Made by a program: the position numbers and the translations under genes | The notes under the pieces: model-generated | Told to the model about the DNA's origin: nothing | What the model saw: the letters and a program-made list of their open reading frames with translations, nothing else | Database searches by the model: none | From: CAYPAU01 sp964408825 | Lineage (GTDB): Bacteria; Patescibacteriota; Microgenomatia; Levybacterales; UBA12049 | NCBI GenBank assembly: GCA_964408825.1 | Contig: CAYPAU010000010.1 | Location: forward strand, 1 to 34,225 | Length of the DNA stretch: 34,225 bases | Direction: 5' to 3' | Shown here: positions 9,101 to 17,153 of the stretch, in pieces | How positions within the stretch are numbered: the first letter of the stretch is position 1 | How the letters are laid out: each line of letters begins with the position of its first letter

Positions 9101-9176
9101 TTTTTTTTATATTTCTTCTCTGGAGTCTTTTAATATTAACTAACTATCTCATTTTTATTCTTTGCCGGGGAGCCGT

Positions 9177-10772
9177 ATGTTTGAACTCGCCATTCTAATT
9201 GGTATATATTCATACTTAATTTTTTTCCTAGGTATTTTGGGATTACTAAATAAAGGATGGGTAATTTTAACAAATTTAATTTTTGTGATTCCTGCCGTTT
9301 TTTATATTTCCAAAAGTATAGGGAAGGTGAGTTTTAATTTAACTAAATTTAATAAATTTTCTTATATATTATTTTTACTATTGTTAACTCTAGCTTTGAT
9401 TAACTTTATGGGAGCTTTGGGTCCCGAACTTGGCTTTGATGCCGTCTGGTATCATTTAACTCTTCCGAAACTTTATCTTCTGAATTATTCAATCAGTTTT
9501 ATTCCGGGAGGACTTCTTTATTATTCCGCAATGCCTAAGCTTGCCGAGATGCTTTATTTGGTTGGTTTACTTTTAGGGAATGAAATCTTTGCTAAGCTTG
9601 TCCATTTTTCTTTTGGAATTCTTACATGTTTTGTAATTTTTAAGATTTTGAGAAAGTTTACGAATATTCATTTATCTATTCTTGGCGCTATTGTTTTTTA
9701 CTCTAATCTTGTTGTGGGATGGCAATCTATAACAGCTTACGTTGATTTATCCCGCACATTTTTTGAAACCATGGCTCTTTGGGGGTTTTTGAATTTTATT
9801 GAGAAAAAGGAAAAAAAATGGCTCATAGAATCTTCGGTAATACTGGGCCTTGCGATTTCGACAAAACTTATTTCTTTAAGTTCTTTACTAATCTTTACCA
9901 TTCTTATTATTTATTATGTTATCGCTACTAAAAAACCCCCGAAAGTTTTAATGACCAGTATACCAGTATATTGGGCAATTGCTCTTTTTATCCCCCTGCC
10001 TTGGTTTATATTTTCAATCATAAACACAGGTAATCCGATTTATCCTTTATTCACAGACTTATATCAAGTAAATATAAGCTTAAGTCTCTTAAATCCTGTA
10101 AATTTTATAAATGATACACTTACTGTATTATTAAAAGCTGATGATCCGGTATCACCCATATATCTTATAATTTTACCGTTAATTTTTATTTATTTTAAGA
10201 AACTATCCTTTCCAGAAAAGACAATTGCTGTATATTCGTTTATTAGTATTATTGTTTGGTATCTTGCCCCAAGGACAGGCGGAGGCCGTTTTATTTTGCC
10301 TTATCTACCGGCTTTTTCCATACTTACTATTATTTTAATCTCAAAAATAAAAATTAAATTTTTGTATCTTTATCTATTGTCCCTGATTATTTTAATTTCT
10401 ATTTCTTCAACAGCGTATAGAGGAGTGGCTAATTTAAAATACTTACCGGTTTTGCTAGGCAGTGAAGCAAAGGACTCCTTTCTTTCAAGAAATCTTAATT
10501 TTTCCTTTGGTGATTTTTACGACACGGATAACTATTTCAAAAAAAATATCAAAGAGGATGATAAAGTTCTTCTCTACGGTTTTCATAATTTATATTATGT
10601 CAATTTTCCATTTATAGATTCTTCTTTTGTAAAGAAGGGGGATGGGTTTAATTACATTGCAGTTCAAAATACTACTGTCCCAAAAAGATTTTCCGACTGG
10701 GATCTTATATACTATAATCCGAAGACAAAAGTGGAGCTTTATAAAAACGGAGATAAGTGGTGGGTGTATTAA
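9177..10772 (+). CDS. Polytopic GT-C-type membrane glycosyltransferase
   Basis: 531 residues from the ATG at 9177, preceded by GGGGAG at 9167-9172. A TTG at 9162 in the same frame would add five polar residues and is less likely. There are about 11-13 hydrophobic segments. The first outer loop reads GPELGFDAVWYHLTLPKLY, with Asp 88 and His 93. Acidic residue, aromatic, His and Pro in the first big loop are typical of GT-C enzymes that use polyprenyl-phosphate donors. The C-terminal ~100 residues form a soluble domain. I cannot assign a sugar. It overlaps the polymerase gene by 16 bp. Confidence 0.65.
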   Translation: MFELAILIGIYSYLIFFLGILGLLNKGWVILTNLIFVIPAVFYISKSIGKVSFNLTKFNKFSYILFLLLLTLALINFMGALGPELGFDAVWYHLTLPKLYLLNYSISFIPGGLLYYSAMPKLAEMLYLVGLLLGNEIFAKLVHFSFGILTCFVIFKILRKFTNIHLSILGAIVFYSNLVVGWQSITAYVDLSRTFFETMALWGFLNFIEKKEKKWLIESSVILGLAISTKLISLSSLLIFTILIIYYVIATKKPPKVLMTSIPVYWAIALFIPLPWFIFSIINTGNPIYPLFTDLYQVNISLSLLNPVNFINDTLTVLLKADDPVSPIYLIILPLIFIYFKKLSFPEKTIAVYSFISIIVWYLAPRTGGGRFILPYLPAFSILTIILISKIKIKFLYLYLLSLIILISISSTAYRGVANLKYLPVLLGSEAKDSFLSRNLNFSFGDFYDTDNYFKKNIKEDDKVLLYGFHNLYYVNFPFIDSSFVKKGDGFNYIAVQNTTVPKRFSDWDLIYYNPKTKVELYKNGDKWWVY

Positions 10773-11929
10773 AAATTTTTTTTATTGTAAGTTTAGTTTC
10801 TTTTATATCGGGAGAGTTAATCCGGATAACCATATTTGGTTTGGAAACAAAACTTCTTGATTTTACAATTTTAATTCTTTTTTTGCTGTGGATAGGGTAC
10901 AGCTTATTCAATAAGGCAAAATTTACAAAAATATTATATCCGTCAACTACCCCATTTATCCTGACTGGAGCTTTTTCGCTACTTTTAGGTTTAAGATTCC
11001 TAAGTCTAAACGAGGTTTTTTTATCATCCCTTTATTTATTAAGGTGGATAGGATATGCCGGAATTTTTTCCCTTATAACTGTCTTTGATAAAAGCTTTAA
11101 AAATACAATAAAAACTTTGCTATTAATTTCAGGGTTTTTTCTGGTTATAGCAGGGTACGTTCAGCTTGTTTTTTACGAAAATCTTAGAAATCTTTATTAT
11201 CTTGGATGGGATGAGCACCTGTATAGAATGTTTTCAACATTTCTCGATCCCAACTTTGCCGGAGCTTTTTTCACGTTGTATTTCTTGTTTTTATTAGATT
11301 TAATCTTCGCTAATTTTAAAAATAAATCGAAGCAGATAATTTTCTTTTCAATGGCAGTTCCAACGCTTTTCGCCATATTTCTTACGTACTCAAGAAGTGC
11401 TGTGTTTATGCTTATTTTTGGGGTTTGCCTTTATCTTATTTTTAAGAAAATGACTATTTTAATCGGTATTTTGATTCTATTTTTTGTATCTCTTACTTTT
11501 CTTCTTCCGAAGGCTTATAAAACAGAAGGCACAAATTTTCTCAGAACCGCTTCTTCTGAGGCAAGACTGACCTCATACAAGGAGGCTTTTAATATTTTCA
11601 GGCAAAATCCTTTATTTGGAGTCGGGTTTAATGCTTATAAGTATGCAAAAGAAAGGTATGGGTATATAACCTCCCCACCTGCCATAAGCAGTCACGCTGA
11701 CGCAAGTGCTGATAATAGCTTTCTATTTATCCTTGCGACAACGGGTATGGTAGGTCTCGTAACATATTTATATTTATGGTACACAATTTTGAAATTCAAT
11801 AAAAAAAATGCTTTAATCCTGTCCTCGATAGCTGCACTTTTTGTAAACAGCTTTTTTATAAACAGCCTTTTCTATAACTTCTTTATACTTTGGATGTGGA
11901 TTTTGATAGGAGTTAGGGAGAAAAGGTAA
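10757..11929 (+). CDS. O-antigen ligase/polymerase (Wzy/WaaL family)
   Basis: 390 residues starting with GTG, about 10-12 hydrophobic segments. The Wzy_C core is visible: TYSRSAVFMLIFGVCLYLI with the conserved Ser-Arg-Ser/Ala, then a long outer loop with FRQNPLFGVGFNAYK and SHADASADNSFLFILATTG, matching the G-x-G...H...N-x-(F/Y)-L pattern of the family. Such proteins join glycan repeats outside the membrane or transfer them to an acceptor. With the Wzx-like flippase at 1246 it suggests a Wzx/Wzy-style pathway. It overlaps the upstream gene by 16 bp and, at its 3' end, the convergent Ig-like gene by 17 bp. Confidence 0.85.
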   Translation: MVGVLKIFFIVSLVSFISGELIRITIFGLETKLLDFTILILFLLWIGYSLFNKAKFTKILYPSTTPFILTGAFSLLLGLRFLSLNEVFLSSLYLLRWIGYAGIFSLITVFDKSFKNTIKTLLLISGFFLVIAGYVQLVFYENLRNLYYLGWDEHLYRMFSTFLDPNFAGAFFTLYFLFLLDLIFANFKNKSKQIIFFSMAVPTLFAIFLTYSRSAVFMLIFGVCLYLIFKKMTILIGILILFFVSLTFLLPKAYKTEGTNFLRTASSEARLTSYKEAFNIFRQNPLFGVGFNAYKYAKERYGYITSPPAISSHADASADNSFLFILATTGMVGLVTYLYLWYTILKFNKKNALILSSIAALFVNSFFINSLFYNFFILWMWILIGVREKR

Positions 11930-12623
11930 CTTTCATAGTTTTTTCTGTTTTGTTTCCTGCTTCGTCTGTTGCCACTACCTTAATGATATTCTCACCGTTT
12001 TGTAAGGTAAGGGTATAAGAAAAATCCACACCATTCATAATTGCCCAAAAATCATTAACGGTTACCCTTACTCCCTCATCGGTTGTTCCAGTTACCTGAA
12101 TTGGACTCTGGTCTTTCTCAAATTTTTGACCGTCTGAGGGGGATTTAATCTCAAGGGTCGGTTCTTTTTCTTTGTAAGTAATTATTTCCTCGTCTGAATA
12201 ATCGCTTTCCACATTATTCATCGAAGCTTTTGCTTTTATTTTGTTCTCACCCTCCTTTAGAAAAATTTTAAATTTAAAAGAACCATCATCATCGACATTT
12301 TTTGTATCCGCAAGGACCCCGTTTAGATAAACTGATACTTTTTCGCCTTGTGAAGCTTGACCTTTCACCTCAAGTTCAGGCTTATTTGTCGCCGAGGGTA
12401 AAGGGTCAAGGATAGGTGGGGAAACAAAATCAGTCTCATTTTTTTCTTGGGTTGTGTTTGTTTTGTTAAAACCTGAGATAAAACCAGCAAAATTTGCAAG
12501 AAGAGGAATCCCAAATCTTACCATAAGGAACATAATCACAGCGATTCCAATAATACTTAGGACTAGATTTCTTTTTCCTTGAGTCTCAAGCCTTCTTGAG
12601 AGACGGGAATATTTTCTGGCCAT
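11913..12623 (-). CDS. Membrane-anchored protein with two Ig-like domains
   Basis: 236 residues: a short basic N-terminus, one hydrophobic helix (about 20-48), a Pro/Ser/Thr-rich linker (54-80), then two beta-sandwich repeats (about 82-150 and 155-235). Each repeat has the pattern GEKVSVYLNG / GVRVTVNDF, then a hydrophobic strand, GENKIKAKA / GENIIKVVATDEAGN. This is the bacterial Ig-like / glucodextranase-B-like fold used in surface adhesion or carbohydrate binding. With its N-terminal anchor the domains should face outward. It lies 25 bp downstream of tRNA-Thr on the same strand, with no promoter or clear ribosome site of its own, so it may share the tRNA transcript. The ligand is unknown. 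Confidence 0.7.
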   Translation of the reverse strand: MARKYSRLSRRLETQGKRNLVLSIIGIAVIMFLMVRFGIPLLANFAGFISGFNKTNTTQEKNETDFVSPPILDPLPSATNKPELEVKGQASQGEKVSVYLNGVLADTKNVDDDGSFKFKIFLKEGENKIKAKASMNNVESDYSDEEIITYKEKEPTLEIKSPSDGQKFEKDQSPIQVTGTTDEGVRVTVNDFWAIMNGVDFSYTLTLQNGENIIKVVATDEAGNKTEKTMKVTFSP

Positions 12624-12648
12624 ACTTCGATTTCACTCAGCACGAATG

Positions 12649-12720
12649 AGCCGATGGGGGGAATCGAACCCGCGACCTAGTGTTTACGAAACACTTGCTC
12701 TGCCACTGAGCTACATCGGC
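12649..12720 (-). tRNA. tRNA-Thr (anticodon CGT)
   Basis: The minus strand folds into a full cloverleaf. The 7-bp acceptor stem GCCGATG/CATCGGC pairs 12720-12714 with 12656-12650. The anticodon stem AGTGT/ACACT encloses loop TTCGTAA, anticodon CGT (codon ACG), and the T arm has GGTTCGATTCC. The discriminator base is U and no CCA is encoded, so a CCA-adding enzyme is needed. Confidence 0.93.
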
Positions 12721-12751
12721 AAAACCAAGTTTGACTTGACAACATGTTTAT

Positions 12752-12779
12752 TTTATAAAATTTGGCTAGTGCTTGACAA
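12752..12779 (-). promoter_or_regulatory. Promoter for tRNA-Thr
   Basis: Minus strand TTGTCA (12779-12774), 16-bp spacer, TATAAA (12757-12752), about 30 nt before the tRNA. Its -35 overlaps the -35 of the divergent pyrF promoter. Confidence 0.55.
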
Positions 12780-12800
12780 CTCTATGAATATGTTTATAAT
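12773..12800 (+). promoter_or_regulatory. Promoter for pyrF-pyrE
   Basis: A consensus TTGACA (12773-12778), 16-bp spacer and TATAAT (12795-12800). Transcription should begin near 12807, leaving a 15-nt leader before the ATG at 12822. The 9-mer CTTGACAAC also occurs as a direct repeat 37 bp upstream (12735-12743), without a matching -10. Confidence 0.7.
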
Positions 12801-12821
12801 GTTTTGTAACTGCCCGAAGGT

Positions 12822-13724
12822 ATGGCAAGCGAAGCAGACCCGCGAAAAAAATCCCCAGACAGAAAAGAAGGAAGTTCAAAATCTCAATTCGTCGAAATGC
12901 TTGAGGCCCGCTGGGCAAAAGGAAATTTTGTCTGCGTCGGCCTTGATTCAGAACTCGGAAAGATTCCTGATGCAGTTACGAAAAGAGAAAGGTTTATTCC
13001 CGATATAGTTGTAGCGTTTAACATAGGCATCATAGAGGCGACTAATGGGTATGTTTGTGCGTTTAAACCAAATATATCTTTTTATGAAGCTCATGGCGCA
13101 GACGGATTTAGAGCTTTAAGGCAAACAGTAAGACATATAAAAAGAAACTTTCCTGACATACCTGTTATTCTTGATGCCAAGAGAGGAGACATAGGGAATA
13201 CAAATAATGGGTACTCTCAAATGGCATTCGAACAGATGGATGCAGATGCGATCACTGTGCATCCATATCTTGGAGCGGAATCATTAAAAACTTTTTTAGA
13301 TAAACGTGATAAAGGAATTTTAGTTTTAACAAAGACCTCAAATCCCGGAGCTGGAGAATTTCAGGATGTAGAGTTAGCTAATGGAACGCGGATGTACGAA
13401 TATGTTGCCAGCCAAGTAGCCCATGGAGATTGGAATAGAAATAGGAATTGTGGTTTAGTTGTTGGAGCTACTTATCCAGCAGAGCTAGAAAGGGTAAGGT
13501 CTATTGTCGGGGATATGCCAATCCTTATACCCGGAGTAGGAGCGCAAGGTGGCGACCTAGAAGCTTCTGTAAGAGCGGGTCAGGACAGTAGGGGATGGGG
13601 CATGATTATTAATTCATCGAGAGGAATAATATTTGCCTCAAGTGGGGAAGATTTTGCCCAAGCAGCAGGAGATGAGGCCAGAAAACTTCGTGACAGCATA
13701 AACCAAATAAGACAGGCTGCATAA
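12822..13724 (+). CDS. pyrF: Orotidine 5'-phosphate decarboxylase, type 2
   Basis: 300 residues. It decarboxylates OMP to UMP, the last step of de novo pyrimidine synthesis. The domain begins at about residue 36 (FVCVGLD), with FKPNISFYEAHG at 81-92 and the catalytic DAKRGDIGNT at 118-127 (Lys 120 and the Asp pair). It continues with ITVHPYLG, LVLTKTSNPGA, GLVVGATYP, IPGVGAQGGD and NSSRGI. These are signatures of the type 2 subfamily (PyrF of about 270-280 residues). The first 20-25 residues are a polar Lys/Ser/Glu extension, so translation might instead start at the ATG at 12897. I kept 12822 because it lies 15 nt after the predicted transcription start. pyrE follows after 2 bp. Confidence 0.93.
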   Translation: MASEADPRKKSPDRKEGSSKSQFVEMLEARWAKGNFVCVGLDSELGKIPDAVTKRERFIPDIVVAFNIGIIEATNGYVCAFKPNISFYEAHGADGFRALRQTVRHIKRNFPDIPVILDAKRGDIGNTNNGYSQMAFEQMDADAITVHPYLGAESLKTFLDKRDKGILVLTKTSNPGAGEFQDVELANGTRMYEYVASQVAHGDWNRNRNCGLVVGATYPAELERVRSIVGDMPILIPGVGAQGGDLEASVRAGQDSRGWGMIINSSRGIIFASSGEDFAQAAGDEARKLRDSINQIRQAA

Positions 13725-13726
13725 AT

Positions 13727-14473
13727 ATGACAATAAGCGAAGGTTCTCCAAAAGATCCGCATCCCGAAGGACTTACCCCAAATCAAGAAATTTTAGCAAA
13801 CATGCTTTTTGATACGAAGCAAGTAGCTCCCGTAACAAGAAGAGTGGGGGAGCCTGGGAATTATAGGTTCGAAAAGATTGAAAGACCAACTAGCCCGATT
13901 GATTTTGCCCAGGAAAATGAATTTGCACTCAAGCTGCACGAAAAGAAACCTGATGCTCCCCTATCTCCTGTTTATATTAACTTAAGAAATCTTCCCGAAA
14001 ATGTCCTTGACCAGGTTGGTCTTGTGATGTCAGAGCTAACCATGGATACCCCAGCAGATTTTTGCGCAGGTATTCCAAAGGCGGGAGTTCCATTGGCCGA
14101 AGCTTACGCTCGTCGTACAGGAATACCTTCGATAGATGTTTTCGAAAAGGAAGAGACACAAGAGGGAAGAAGAATTGTTTCCGGTAATCAGCAAAACCTA
14201 ACTGGAGCAAGTCTTAGATTAATAGATGACCTTGCAACGGGCGGAGACACCAAGCTTGAAGCCATAAAAGCAGCAGAAGGACTTGGTTGCAGTATAGCTG
14301 ATGTTGTTGTTTTGGTGGACAGACAGCAAGGAGCGAGAAAGCAATTAAAAGAGGCGGGTTATGATTTGAAAGCCGCCTTTACATTAGAGCAATTATTAAG
14401 ATATGGTCTAAGAAAAGGAAAAATCACAAAAGGTCAATACGAACAAGTCACAGTCTATCTGGGTCTTCATTAG
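13727..14473 (+). CDS. pyrE: Orotate phosphoribosyltransferase
   Basis: 248 residues. It makes OMP from orotate and PRPP, the step before PyrF. The type I PRTase signature is LRLIDDLATGGDTK, with the adjacent Asp pair at 167-168 binding PRPP. Upstream are SPVYINLRNLP (the OPRTase substrate region, about 80-90) and FCAGIPKAGVPLAEAYARRTG (112-132). The length is somewhat above the usual 180-220, because of an N-terminal segment of about 60 residues. It is co-transcribed with pyrF (2-bp gap) and ends 2 bp before the convergent atpC stop. No carbamoyl-phosphate or dihydroorotate genes are in the window. Confidence 0.87.
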   Translation: MTISEGSPKDPHPEGLTPNQEILANMLFDTKQVAPVTRRVGEPGNYRFEKIERPTSPIDFAQENEFALKLHEKKPDAPLSPVYINLRNLPENVLDQVGLVMSELTMDTPADFCAGIPKAGVPLAEAYARRTGIPSIDVFEKEETQEGRRIVSGNQQNLTGASLRLIDDLATGGDTKLEAIKAAEGLGCSIADVVVLVDRQQGARKQLKEAGYDLKAAFTLEQLLRYGLRKGKITKGQYEQVTVYLGLH

Positions 14474-14475
14474 GG

Positions 14476-14904
14476 TTAAATCTCGGTAGGTTTTCGGGAG
14501 TGTCGTTTGTGTTTGGTTGCCACTTTTAGCTGGGTGATTGCTTTGATAAGCTCTCCTTGGGCGATTCTGAAATCATGTTCGCTCGTTTTTTCCTCCATAA
14601 GTTTTTTCGCTCTCCTTTGGGCTTCTTCGGCTTTTAAAACTTCGATGTCTTCAGCTCTTACCGCATAATCGGCGAGAATATTTACATTATTATCTTTAAC
14701 CTCAAGAAACCCTCCTGTTATTGCTAAAGCCTGTGGGCTTCCACCTTTTTTTATTATAATTTCCCCGGGAACAATTTTAGTGAGAAGACCTACGTGATTT
14801 GGAAGTATTGCTATCTGCCCGCTGTCTGTCGGCACTATTATCTCATCGACCTCGTTTTTATAAACAACTTTTTCGGGTGTAACTATTTCGATATGTAAGG
14901 TCAT
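14476..14904 (-). CDS. atpC: ATP synthase epsilon subunit
   Basis: 142 residues: the N-terminal beta-sandwich (LHIEIVTPEKVVY, GQIAILPNHVGLLTKI, AITGGFLEV, VNILADYAVRAEDI, about 1-88) and the C-terminal helical hairpin that can inhibit ATP hydrolysis (about 89-130). It is full length for the family. It is the last gene of the atp operon, 3 bp after atpD, and ends almost touching the convergent pyrE stop with no terminator visible between them. Confidence 0.93.
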   Translation of the reverse strand: MTLHIEIVTPEKVVYKNEVDEIIVPTDSGQIAILPNHVGLLTKIVPGEIIIKKGGSPQALAITGGFLEVKDNNVNILADYAVRAEDIEVLKAEEAQRRAKKLMEEKTSEHDFRIAQGELIKAITQLKVATKHKRHSRKPTEI

Positions 14905-14907
14905 ATT

Positions 14908-16299
14908 TTATTTCCCTTTTTTTACGACTTCATCAATGGTTCCGGTCATGTAAAATGCGGATTCCGGAATTCCATCATGTTTTCCTTCAAGAATTTCCTT
15001 AAATCCTTTTACCGTATCAGCGAGTTTTACATATCGTCCCGGCTCCCCGGTGAAGATTTCAGCTACAAACATAGGCTGAGAAAGGAATCTTTGAATTTTT
15101 CTGGCTCTTGCAACAATAAGTTTATCTTCATCCGAAAGCTCATCAATTCCCAGGATCGCAATTATATCTTGAAGGTCTTTATATCTCTGAAGAACCCTTT
15201 TTACCTCCTGAGCTACTTCATAGTGATCTTTACTAACGATATTTGGGTCTAAGATTCGAGAGGTTGACGTTAAAGGTTCAACGGCAGGATAAAGTCCTTG
15301 TTCGGCGATTGATCTGTCAAGCGTTAGGGTTGAATCAAGATGTGAAAAAATAGTCACAGGGGCAGGATCGGTATAATCATCGGCAGGTACATAAACCGCC
15401 TGAACAGAAGTTATGGAGCCTTTCTTGGTAGAGGTTATTCTTTCCTGAAGATCTCCCATTTCGGTAGCAAGCGTTGGTTGATACCCTACAGCCGAGGGCA
15501 TTCTTCCCAAAAGTGCCGATACCTCCGAACCTGCTTGAGCAAAACGAAATATATTATCTATAAAAAGGAGTACGTCTTCTTTTTCCCGGTCTCTGAAATA
15601 TTCAGCCATTGTAAGAGCAGTCAGAGCAACTCTGAGTCTATTTGCGGGAGGTTCATTCATTTGTCCAAATACCATGATGGTTTTGTCAAGAACCTTTGCT
15701 TCCTGCATCTCCAGAAGAAGATCATTTCCCTCTCTGGTTCGTTCACCCACCCCTGCAAAGACTGAATGGCCCTTGTGTTCTATTGCAATATTTCTGATAA
15801 GTTCCTTAACAACAACTGTTTTGCCAACCCCGGCGCCCCCGAAAACTGCTATTTTACCTCCTTTGGTAAAAGGGGCAATTAGATCCAGTACCTTTATTCC
15901 GGTTTCAAGAATTTGGGGTTTAGTTTCTTGTTCGGCAAGAGGTGGAGGCGGTTGATGAATCGGTACAAAATCCGAGCCTTTTTTATTAAACTTTTTTCCA
16001 TCTATTGGTTCGCCCAAAACATTAAATACTCTTCCAAGTGTCCCTTTTCCTACGGGAACTTTAATAGGAGAACCTGTGGACTGCACGGTCATTCCCCTTG
16101 AGAGCCCATCGGTTGGACCAAGAGCAAGAGCTCTTACTTCGCGCTCTCCCGTAACAAACGCCACTTCAAGAATTAAGCTCTTTTTATTTCTTGTTTCTAC
16201 AATCAATGCCTCGTTTATCGATGGTGGATTTTTATCAAACCTCACATCTATAACCGGTCCTTGAATTCTTACTACGATTCCTTTGGTATTTTTATTCAT
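14908..16299 (-). CDS. atpD: ATP synthase beta subunit
   Basis: 463 residues, the catalytic F1 subunit. The P-loop GGAGVGKT is at 154-161, followed by GERTREGNDL (catalytic Glu) and LLFIDNIFRFAQAGSEVSALLGRMPSAVGYQPTL-type sequence, the strongest signature of the family (Walker B Asp and the DELSEED-like region IDELSDED near 385). The start codon overlaps the atpG stop by 8 bp, and atpC follows after 3 bp. All catalytic residues I looked for are present. Confidence 0.97.
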   Translation of the reverse strand: MNKNTKGIVVRIQGPVIDVRFDKNPPSINEALIVETRNKKSLILEVAFVTGEREVRALALGPTDGLSRGMTVQSTGSPIKVPVGKGTLGRVFNVLGEPIDGKKFNKKGSDFVPIHQPPPPLAEQETKPQILETGIKVLDLIAPFTKGGKIAVFGGAGVGKTVVVKELIRNIAIEHKGHSVFAGVGERTREGNDLLLEMQEAKVLDKTIMVFGQMNEPPANRLRVALTALTMAEYFRDREKEDVLLFIDNIFRFAQAGSEVSALLGRMPSAVGYQPTLATEMGDLQERITSTKKGSITSVQAVYVPADDYTDPAPVTIFSHLDSTLTLDRSIAEQGLYPAVEPLTSTSRILDPNIVSKDHYEVAQEVKRVLQRYKDLQDIIAILGIDELSDEDKLIVARARKIQRFLSQPMFVAEIFTGEPGRYVKLADTVKGFKEILEGKHDGIPESAFYMTGTIDEVVKKGK

Positions 16300-17152
16300 A
16301 CATTAAAAATGAAGCACCGCTTCCTATATCTAAAATTTCGTTTGTTATTTTTTCCTGCCTTTGCTTGTTATATTCAAGCTTAAGATCCTCAATCATTTCT
16401 ATTGCGTTTTCTGTTGCATTTTTCATTGCAATCATTCTTGAGGCTTGTTCCGATACATAGCTCTCAAGAAGAACCTGATACAGGTTCATCTCAAGATAAT
16501 GTTTCAAAATGGCAGGCAAGATTGAGCTTATTTGAGGTTCAAATAATGTATAACTATTTTCCTCATTTTCCTCCTCCTTCTCTATCATAATGGGTAAGAG
16601 TGCTTTTATCTTCGGGGCTTGAGTAAAGACGGTCGAGAAATGGCTGTAGAGAATTTTTACATCAGATACCTTTTTACCAAGAAATTCCTCATCTATTATT
16701 TTGGCAATTGGATAAACAGCATCAAACAGGGGTAGGGTAGTTCCGAATTCGAAAGAGGCAAGAATTTCTTTTCCTGTTTTTGCGACTACCCCTTCAAGTT
16801 TTTTTCCGATTACTAAGTATTTTACATTTTCTAAACTTTCGTTTGAGACTGTCTCCTTTATCAAATTAGTTATAAGCCCGCCGCATAAACCCTTGTCGGG
16901 AGACAGGATAACTAATAGTGAAGATTTTGTATCTAAATTAACTTTCATATAATCACTTTTGTTTTCTTCCTCTATCTCTCTTGTGAGACTCCTTGTAATA
17001 TTTGTAAGTTTCTCTACATACTCTCTCGAAGACAAAGCAGCATCCTGAGCCTTCTTAAGCTTTGAGGTTGCGATCATTTGCATCGCCTTTGTGGTTTTCG
17101 ACACATTCTGAGCCGTTTGAATTCTTCTTTTAGTAGTCAGAATATTTGCCAT
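16292..17152 (-). CDS. atpG: ATP synthase gamma subunit
   Basis: 286 residues from the ATG at 17152 (MANILTTKRRIQTAQN). A TTG nine bases upstream in frame is possible but would overlap atpA, and the family starts near Met-Ala. N- and C-terminal helices form the rotor coiled coil: KTTKAMQMIATSKLKKAQ near the start, and a C-terminal run of about 60 residues ending in NEILDIGSGA. The globular middle has LSPDKGLCGGLITNL. The stop of atpA and this start form a TAATATG junction with one base between. It overlaps atpD by 8 bp. Confidence 0.94.
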   Translation of the reverse strand: MANILTTKRRIQTAQNVSKTTKAMQMIATSKLKKAQDAALSSREYVEKLTNITRSLTREIEEENKSDYMKVNLDTKSSLLVILSPDKGLCGGLITNLIKETVSNESLENVKYLVIGKKLEGVVAKTGKEILASFEFGTTLPLFDAVYPIAKIIDEEFLGKKVSDVKILYSHFSTVFTQAPKIKALLPIMIEKEEENEENSYTLFEPQISSILPAILKHYLEMNLYQVLLESYVSEQASRMIAMKNATENAIEMIEDLKLEYNKQRQEKITNEILDIGSGASFLMYE

Positions 17153-17153
17153 A

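Noticed and set aside
9085..9198. A 37-codon hydrophobic open frame between two glycosyltransferase genes
   Set aside because: It overlaps the starts and ends of better-supported genes in other frames, has no ribosome site, and hydrophobic AT-rich stretches arise easily by chance here.
12646..13008. Open frame of 120 codons across tRNA-Thr and the start of pyrF
   Set aside because: It translates the antisense of the tRNA and then pyrF out of frame. The peptide beginning SRWGESNPRPSVYET is the usual false ORF over a tRNA.
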